Source of the DNA: an uncultured Selenomonadaceae bacterium
GTDB taxonomy: Bacteria > Bacillota > Negativicutes > Selenomonadales > Selenomonadaceae
Direction of reading: 5' to 3'
Assembly (NCBI GenBank): GCA_945637225.1
Contig: CALZDE010000125.1
Location: 1 to 6,246 of the forward strand
Length of the DNA stretch: 6,246 nucleotides
Positions 1-3,830 of this stretch are shown here, one piece after another. The translations under genes and the position numbers were made by a program. The stretch's first letter is position 1, and each line of letters opens with the position of its first letter. The notes beneath the pieces were generated by a model. That model had not been told where the DNA came from. It saw only the letters and a program-made list of their open reading frames with translations, and made no database searches.

Positions 1-36
1 TCCCATAGTGCCACCAATCAGATATAAAGTTTTCAT
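1..36 (-). CDS. N-terminus of a P-loop nucleotide kinase/ATPase-like protein (partial, cut by window edge)
   Basis: Reading the minus strand from base 36 to base 1 gives 12 codons, MKTLYLIGGTMG, which then run off the left edge. A hydrophobic beta-strand leading into GGTMG is how many small P-loop kinases and AAA-type ATPases begin (Walker A, GxxxxGK[ST]). The lysine and Ser/Thr that would prove it lie outside the window. A second in-frame ATG sits directly upstream at 37-39; the AGGTG ribosome site on the minus strand is 6 bases from the inner ATG and only 3 from the outer one, so I prefer the inner start. The gene is divergent from the LuxR-type regulator and nothing visible ties it to secretion. 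The start is fairly likely real; the kinase/ATPase identity is a guess from 12 residues. Confidence 0.5.
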   Translation of the reverse strand, partial: MKTLYLIGGTMG

Positions 37-89
37 CATTCACACCTACAAATTCAAATTCATCTCTCAGTATTACTGAAAGTTGCATG

Positions 90-117
90 ATTATTCATAT
101 TCTGTCCTGATAGTGAA
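90..117 (-). promoter_or_regulatory. Candidate sigma-70 type promoter for the divergent minus-strand gene
   Basis: On the minus strand, TTCACT (117-112; 4 of 6 matches to TTGACA) is separated by 16 bases from AATAAT (95-90; 5 of 6 matches to TATAAT). Transcription would start near base 84, leaving a leader of about 45 bases before the ATG at 36. Such matches are common by chance in A/T-rich DNA, so this is only a candidate. Confidence 0.3.
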
Positions 118-299
118 TTGTTTGGGAAGATTGTAAATATTTGTTTTCAGAAATATAGGATAGAAATATTCATCCTGTACTATCTGCAATTACTTCTATT
201 CTGTCTGAATCATGCACAAACATTACAATTTGTCCAATGGTGCCACATGCTAAGATCTCTATATAAGAAAATGCTATCAAATAGGGCATTAAGAGAATA

Positions 300-316
300 T
301 TGGCGGATTTACGACC
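300..316 (+). promoter_or_regulatory. Putative operator, copy 1 of shared 17-base motif
   Basis: The sequence TTGGCGGATTTACGACC recurs upstream of tpsB at 2032-2048 with 16 of 17 positions identical. It is noticeably more G/C-rich than the A/T-rich DNA around it. It lies 86 bases before the regulator's ATG and upstream of both candidate -10 boxes, where an activator or autoregulatory site could sit. It is not an obvious palindrome. That it binds the neighbouring LuxR-type protein is inference. Confidence 0.5.
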
Positions 317-320
317 CCCA

Positions 321-350
321 TAGAATTTTATTGTTGATTCACTTTATAAT
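321..350 (+). promoter_or_regulatory. Candidate -10 elements for the LuxR-type regulator gene
   Basis: Two alternatives are visible: TAGAAT at 321-326 (5 of 6 matches) and a perfect TATAAT at 345-350. Neither has a good TTGACA at 17 bases. With the 345-350 box, transcription would start near 357 and the shared motif would lie at about -57 to -41, a usual activator position. With the 321-326 box, the TTGGCG inside the motif would be a poor -35 at 15 bases. The choice cannot be settled from sequence alone. Confidence 0.35.
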
Positions 351-391
351 AAAATATATCTTGTGAAGGTGTTTGATTTTACGTATAAAGC

Positions 392-396
392 GGGGG
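392..396 (+). promoter_or_regulatory. Ribosome binding site deciding the regulator start
   Basis: A GGGGG run lies 6 bases before the ATG at 403. It favours this start over an in-frame TTG at 373, which would add ten residues (several basic) ahead of the first membrane helix. The TTG has a GAAGG-like run only about 3 bases upstream, too close for efficient initiation. Confidence 0.5.
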
Positions 397-402
397 CTTA
401 GA

Positions 403-1983
403 ATGAATATCACATATAAAAATTGTAGACTAGCGTGCTTATTTGCTTTCTACACTTTTGCTTTTTTGCTTACTGAAATAACTGTTAATATGAGAGCAGC
501 GGTTTTGTGGAGTGAGAGCAGTGTCTTAGGCGTATATGCTGGTGGTTTGGTATGTACTGGCAGTGGCTATATTGTCTATACATTTGTTCAGCGAAATATT
601 ACCAATGAAAAATACCGTAAATTTGCACTGCTTATGGCTAGTATAGTAGCAACCATGGGAATTGGCGTGCTGCTATTTACTTCAGGAACTATTGCTATTC
701 CGGCAGGCTGGCTAGCCCTGTTTTGTATGGGATTTTTGGCAGCAGCGATTTACTATTATATGTCATGTGCTTTGCTGAACAATAACTATACTGGTCGGAT
801 CATAGGTATTAGCATGTTTTTGGCAGTGGTATTGCAGTATGCGGTCATGAATTTCTTTAAGGGAGAGATTCTGATTCTTATGGTTTTAAGCCTATCAGTT
901 GCCGGCATATGCAGTCTTATATGGAATCCACTGGGAGATTGGTGCTTTGAGGATGCGCTTCCTTATGAACAAAATCCGCCAACTGTACCTCAGGCGGGTA
1001 TTGTTGCAGCTATTATGGTGGCGCTGATGACTTTCGGTTTCGCTTTTAGTGATGAGTGCGTGACATTCCTTGACTCAAAGGGAGAACTGAATGTTGCGGC
1101 TTGGCCAAGGCTGTTTTATGGAGCTGGTCTTCTTATAGCTGGATATTTGGTTGATATTGGGAAAAGACGATATATTTACATGATAACAGGAATCGCATTT
1201 TCTTTGGCGCTGCTTTCCCCAGCTCTTTTGGTGCCAAAGTTTTACAATGCCAGCATGAGCGTGATGTATCTGTACAGCGGTTTCTATGTAATGTTTCTTA
1301 CAACAGCTTTTTTTGATGTGGCACCTAAGACAGCAGAACCTTGGCTGTGGGCTGGCATGGGACGGATAGTGCGTTCTTTTACAACAGCTGCGGTTATTTT
1401 TCCTGCTGACCTTGTTATGTCAAGATTTGGTATATGGGGGGTAATTTTTGCCAATGCTTTAGCTACCATAGGAATACTTCTTTTAGTGGCTTATGTAAAT
1501 GAACAGCGTCGTCAGGCAGAAACAAAAAAACTGGTGAAGGAAAATGAAATCCGCATAGCTAGGATGGATGCAGTGGCAAAGGAAGAACTAGAATTGGCGG
1601 TATCAGTAGTTCGTCAGGAGGCTTTGAAGGCAGAAGAACGTGCTCAGCAGAGATTTGATATGGCACAGTCAACTGCAAGGAAGGCTCTTATGGAGCTAGA
1701 AGAGGCAAGAAATGCGCTGGATAACAGCAGGGCCCAGGTACAGGCATTGCAAGAATCACAAGATAAGGCTCCTAAACTACAGAACTTTGCAGAGCTTCAT
1801 GAGCTTACCCCGAGAGAAAAAGAGGTGTTGGAACTGATTTTGAGTAAGGAAGGGACAGGAAAAGAGCTAGCAAAGGAACTGCTGATTTCGGAGCGGGTTT
1901 TTCAACGGTATCTTACAAGTATATATGATAAGACTGGTACTAATTCCAGGGTTGGGTTGATACTTTATTATTATGGGCAGTGA
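403..1983 (+). CDS. Membrane-bound LuxR-family transcriptional regulator with MFS-like 12-helix sensor domain
   Basis: The 526-residue protein (ATG 403 chosen for its ribosome site) is a probable one-component regulator anchored in the inner membrane. Residues about 9-365 form roughly 12 hydrophobic helices, with a polar loop near 176-197 between two halves as in the major facilitator superfamily. AGYLVDIGKRR (about 246-256) resembles MFS motif A between helices 8 and 9. Residues about 366-455 are charged, Ala/Glu/Gln-rich and free of proline, a likely coiled-coil stalk. Residues about 467-526 are a LuxR/GerE helix-turn-helix: LTPREKEVLELIL opens the fold, LAKELLISERVFQRYLTSIY covers the scaffold and recognition helices. 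There is no receiver or autoinducer-binding domain. Transporter-like LuxR proteins are known, mostly with unknown ligands. The gene has its own terminator and lies upstream of tpsB-tpsA in the same direction; control of those genes is inferred from the shared motif. The domain assignment is firm; the ligand is unknown. Confidence 0.88.
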   Translation: MNITYKNCRLACLFAFYTFAFLLTEITVNMRAAVLWSESSVLGVYAGGLVCTGSGYIVYTFVQRNITNEKYRKFALLMASIVATMGIGVLLFTSGTIAIPAGWLALFCMGFLAAAIYYYMSCALLNNNYTGRIIGISMFLAVVLQYAVMNFFKGEILILMVLSLSVAGICSLIWNPLGDWCFEDALPYEQNPPTVPQAGIVAAIMVALMTFGFAFSDECVTFLDSKGELNVAAWPRLFYGAGLLIAGYLVDIGKRRYIYMITGIAFSLALLSPALLVPKFYNASMSVMYLYSGFYVMFLTTAFFDVAPKTAEPWLWAGMGRIVRSFTTAAVIFPADLVMSRFGIWGVIFANALATIGILLLVAYVNEQRRQAETKKLVKENEIRIARMDAVAKEELELAVSVVRQEALKAEERAQQRFDMAQSTARKALMELEEARNALDNSRAQVQALQESQDKAPKLQNFAELHELTPREKEVLELILSKEGTGKELAKELLISERVFQRYLTSIYDKTGTNSRVGLILYYYGQ

Positions 1984-1991
1984 TTAGTGAT

Positions 1992-2033
1992 AAGCTGGTT
2001 TTTGACGGTTGTCAGGACTGGCTTTCTTTTTTT
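1992..2033 (+). terminator. Rho-independent terminator of the LuxR-type regulator
   Basis: Starting nine bases after the TGA, an outer stem of AGCTGG (1993-1998) with CTGGCT (2018-2023) and an inner stem of TTTTGAC (2000-2006) with GTCAGGA (2011-2017) stack across a single bulged T. Together they form about 13 pairs, four of them G-U, around a GGTT loop. A2-type extension by A1992 with T2024 is possible. The stem is followed by a T-rich tract to 2033 (TTCTTTTTTT). This should separate the regulator transcript from the tpsB-tpsA operon, so the latter needs its own promoter. Confidence 0.8.
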
Positions 2034-2048
2034 GGCGGACTTACGACC
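2032..2048 (+). promoter_or_regulatory. Putative operator, copy 2 of shared 17-base motif
   Basis: TTGGCGGACTTACGACC matches the copy at 300-316 in 16 of 17 positions and begins inside the last bases of the terminator T-tract. It lies 157 bases before the tpsB start. Its presence before both the regulator gene and the secretion operon, and nowhere else that I can see in the window, makes it the best candidate for the binding site of the LuxR-type protein. The link is inference. Confidence 0.5.
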
Positions 2049-2050
2049 TA

Positions 2051-2056
2051 TATGAT
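2051..2056 (+). promoter_or_regulatory. Candidate -10 box of the tpsB-tpsA operon
   Basis: TATGAT matches TATAAT in 5 of 6 positions and starts two bases after the shared motif. No good -35 lies at 16-18 bases: the spacer would contain the motif, and TTGGCG at 2032 is only 13 bases away. A weak -35 overlapped by a conserved site fits activator-dependent transcription. Transcription would start near 2063, giving a leader of about 140 bases. Confidence 0.35.
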
Positions 2057-2067
2057 AAAAACACATA

Positions 2068-2086
2068 GGCAGGTTTACGCCCTGCT
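2068..2086 (+). other. Small hairpin in the tpsB leader
   Basis: GCAGG (2069-2073) pairs with CCTGC (2081-2085) around a 7-base loop, with a G-U pair extending the base. A T-rich stretch (2091-2104) starts only about five bases later, so it might act as a weak terminator or attenuator. The loop contains TTTACGC, and the surrounding TTTACGCCC resembles the 3' part of the shared motif, so a degenerate third operator is an alternative reading. Confidence 0.3.
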
Positions 2087-2140
2087 GGAATTGTTTTCTT
2101 TTTTCCTGATTTGTCGTAATGTTAAATGGAGCAATAAATA

Positions 2141-2170
2141 ATTCATCTCTGTTGATATGGTGAGATGGAT
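2141..2170 (+). other. Inverted repeat in the tpsB leader near the ribosome site
   Basis: ATTCATCTC (2141-2149) pairs with GAGATGGAT (2162-2170): nine consecutive pairs, one of them G-U, around a 12-base loop. It ends about 20 bases before the GGGAGG ribosome site of tpsB. It could affect translation or message stability, or be a protein-binding inverted repeat in DNA. No riboswitch class is recognised. Confidence 0.35.
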
Positions 2171-2190
2171 GTAGATGTACAGGCTATACA

Positions 2191-2196
2191 GGGAGG
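2191..2196 (+). promoter_or_regulatory. Ribosome binding site deciding the tpsB start
   Basis: GGGAGG lies 8 bases before the ATG at 2205. It rules against the longer frame starting at ATG 2175, which would place MYRLYREAVS ahead of the signal peptide and has no purine-rich site upstream. Another in-frame ATG at 2211 is slightly far from this site, and a third at 2220 too far. Confidence 0.7.
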
Positions 2197-2204
2197 CAGT
2201 TTCT

Positions 2205-3809
2205 ATGGAGATGAGATCTATGAACAGATTAAAACCTATGAAAAAATTGGCAATGCTGACAGCAGTGGGTATGCTTATTCCCATGGTGGGAGTAGGTATG
2301 CCTCAGCAGGTTTTTGCAGCTGAGGTACAGCAGACAGCAGAATCAGGTGTTCAGTTAAAGAAAATGATTATAGCACCAGATTCTCTTTTACCAGGCTATG
2401 AAGCAGATATGAATAATATTGCAGCTCGTTACATGGGACGTAATATTACAGTTAATGATTTGAATACAGCAGTAACTGAGGTTACGAATTATTATCGTGA
2501 GCATGGCTATCCAGCAGCAACCGCATATTTGCCAGCTCAGGCCAATGATAAGGGTGAGGTTCAGATTGCTGTTGCTCCAGGTAAATATGGTAAGATTACT
2601 GTAGATAATCAGAGCCGCTTATCTGATGATGTAATTAATCGTTGCATCGCAGGGCTTCATGTCGGTGATGTTATTGATGGCAGAACGCTGGAAACGGCAA
2701 TTTACAACATAAAGGATTTAAAGGGCGTTAAAGTTGGTGCAGTCATGAGTCCTGGTGCCAATGATGGAGAAACCGATGTTGTAGTTCGTGTGGAAAATGG
2801 CAAGTCAAGTCAGTATATGCTGTACGCGGAAAATCATGGCAGTAAGGCGGCAGGCCGTTATCGTTATGGTATATTGGGTGACTGGTACAATATCGGCGGT
2901 CATGGTGAGCATATCGGTGTAAATGGTCTTATCTCCAATTCCAATCAGAAAAATATTGGTATTCGCTACGAAATGCCTTTTGGCCATAGCAATACAAAGG
3001 TAGGATTTGGATATTCTCATTCCAATTACGAATTAGGCAGTGAGGTTGCGGCTTTAGGCGTAAAAGGTAACAGTTACAACTTCAGTCTGTTTGCTAGCAC
3101 ACCATTGTGGAAGACTACCAATAGCGGCTTAAATGTAAATTATGGTCTTGATTATCGCAAGCTGAAGGATGAATGGCATCCTTTGGGAATTGAATATACA
3201 AATAAGCGTACTGGCAAGTCGTTTCATGTAGGTGCTGATGGATATCAGCGTTGGAAAACTAATGCCATGAGCTATGATGTTACCTTGTACTATGGTGATG
3301 TAAGTAGTGATGAGTACAGTATTGCTGGTATTCCATTGCCAACTAATACCCTGAATACTGGCAAATACACTAAAGCAACAGCTAATGTTAATTTTGTACA
3401 GAGTTTGACAGGATCTTTTGATATGGTCTTAAAATTGCAGGGACAGCAGGCAAGCAGAGCTCTGGATAGCTCGGAGCGTTTATTCCTCGGTGGTGCCAAT
3501 GGCGTAAGAGCATATCCACAGGGCGAGGCTTCTGGAGATAATGGATATCTTAGTTCTTTAGAATTACGCTATCATACTAAGGTAGAAGGCTTGAGCTTTG
3601 GCCTTTTCTATGATACTGGTCATGTCAATATGCGTGACGCAGGTATTGGTACGACCTTATCTGGTTGGGGTATTGGAGTGAGCTATTCTAAACCAAATGA
3701 ATTCTTTGCACGTATAGATTATGCTCGTCGTATCGGTCTGCCAAATAATCACAGTAATGATGCAGATGCAAAACAGCGTATTTGGTTTATTGCAGGCATG
3801 AGCTGGTAA
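2205..3809 (+). CDS. TpsB-family outer membrane transporter (FhaC/ShlB/HecB type) of two-partner secretion
   Basis: This 534-residue protein is the outer-membrane pore that exports the adhesin encoded next to it. Residues 1-39 are a signal peptide: basic start (KPMKK), hydrophobic core, likely cleavage near QVFAA. Residues about 50-125 match the first periplasmic POTRA domain (POTRA_2 type, with the YYREHGYPAATAYLP segment) and about 127-198 the second. From about 205 onward alternating polar and aromatic strands form the 16-strand ShlB-type barrel. The loop-6 signature appears as VRAYPQGEASGD (434-445), a known variant of VRGY, and the following FYDTG (468-472) is the usual partner motif. 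The chain ends in a terminal aromatic (RIWFIAGMSW), a typical barrel-assembly signal. The length is near the family norm. The mature N-terminus seems too short for the plug helix H1 of FhaC. The stop is 21 bases before tpsA, so the two are almost certainly one operon. Confidence 0.93.
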   Translation: MEMRSMNRLKPMKKLAMLTAVGMLIPMVGVGMPQQVFAAEVQQTAESGVQLKKMIIAPDSLLPGYEADMNNIAARYMGRNITVNDLNTAVTEVTNYYREHGYPAATAYLPAQANDKGEVQIAVAPGKYGKITVDNQSRLSDDVINRCIAGLHVGDVIDGRTLETAIYNIKDLKGVKVGAVMSPGANDGETDVVVRVENGKSSQYMLYAENHGSKAAGRYRYGILGDWYNIGGHGEHIGVNGLISNSNQKNIGIRYEMPFGHSNTKVGFGYSHSNYELGSEVAALGVKGNSYNFSLFASTPLWKTTNSGLNVNYGLDYRKLKDEWHPLGIEYTNKRTGKSFHVGADGYQRWKTNAMSYDVTLYYGDVSSDEYSIAGIPLPTNTLNTGKYTKATANVNFVQSLTGSFDMVLKLQGQQASRALDSSERLFLGGANGVRAYPQGEASGDNGYLSSLELRYHTKVEGLSFGLFYDTGHVNMRDAGIGTTLSGWGIGVSYSKPNEFFARIDYARRIGLPNNHSNDADAKQRIWFIAGMSW

Positions 3810-3814
3810 AATAA

Positions 3815-3820
3815 AAGGAG
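3815..3820 (+). promoter_or_regulatory. Ribosome binding site of tpsA
   Basis: AAGGAG in the short gap after tpsB lies 10 bases before ATG 3831 and 7 bases before an in-frame GTG at 3828. Either codon could start translation; they differ by a single residue and give the same signal peptide. ATG is kept as the commoner codon. Confidence 0.7.
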
Positions 3821-3830
3821 TGAGTTTGTG

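Larger units (their letters stand above)
40..402. other. Divergent intergenic region, no convincing gene
   Basis: These 363 bases separate the start of the minus-strand gene from the start of the LuxR-type regulator. The DNA is very A/T-rich. A 248-base open frame starting at a TTG at 118 has no ribosome site, an odd composition and no recognisable motif, so I treat it as non-coding. The region holds the minus-strand promoter candidate, the copy of the 17-base motif at 300-316, and two possible -10 boxes for the regulator (321-326 and 345-350). No terminator or tRNA-like structure was seen. Confidence 0.6.

Noticed and set aside
118..366. 82-codon plus-strand open frame in the divergent intergenic region
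   Set aside because: It starts at TTG with no ribosome site, has odd hydrophobic/aromatic composition, no recognisable domain, and overlaps promoter elements and the shared motif.
1284..1469. 61-codon minus-strand open frame inside the regulator
   Set aside because: It lies entirely opposite the membrane-helix coding part of the regulator and has no motif.
58..2150. Ten-base repeat ATTCATCTCT at 58-67 and 2141-2150
   Set aside because: It is short and A/T-rich, and the flanks do not match. The first copy lacks the inverted partner seen at 2162-2170, so chance is the likely explanation.
2075..2284. 69-codon minus-strand open frame across the tpsB leader and signal peptide
   Set aside because: It is antisense to the tpsB start, shows no recognisable domain, and the plus-strand signals (ribosome site, signal peptide) explain the region.
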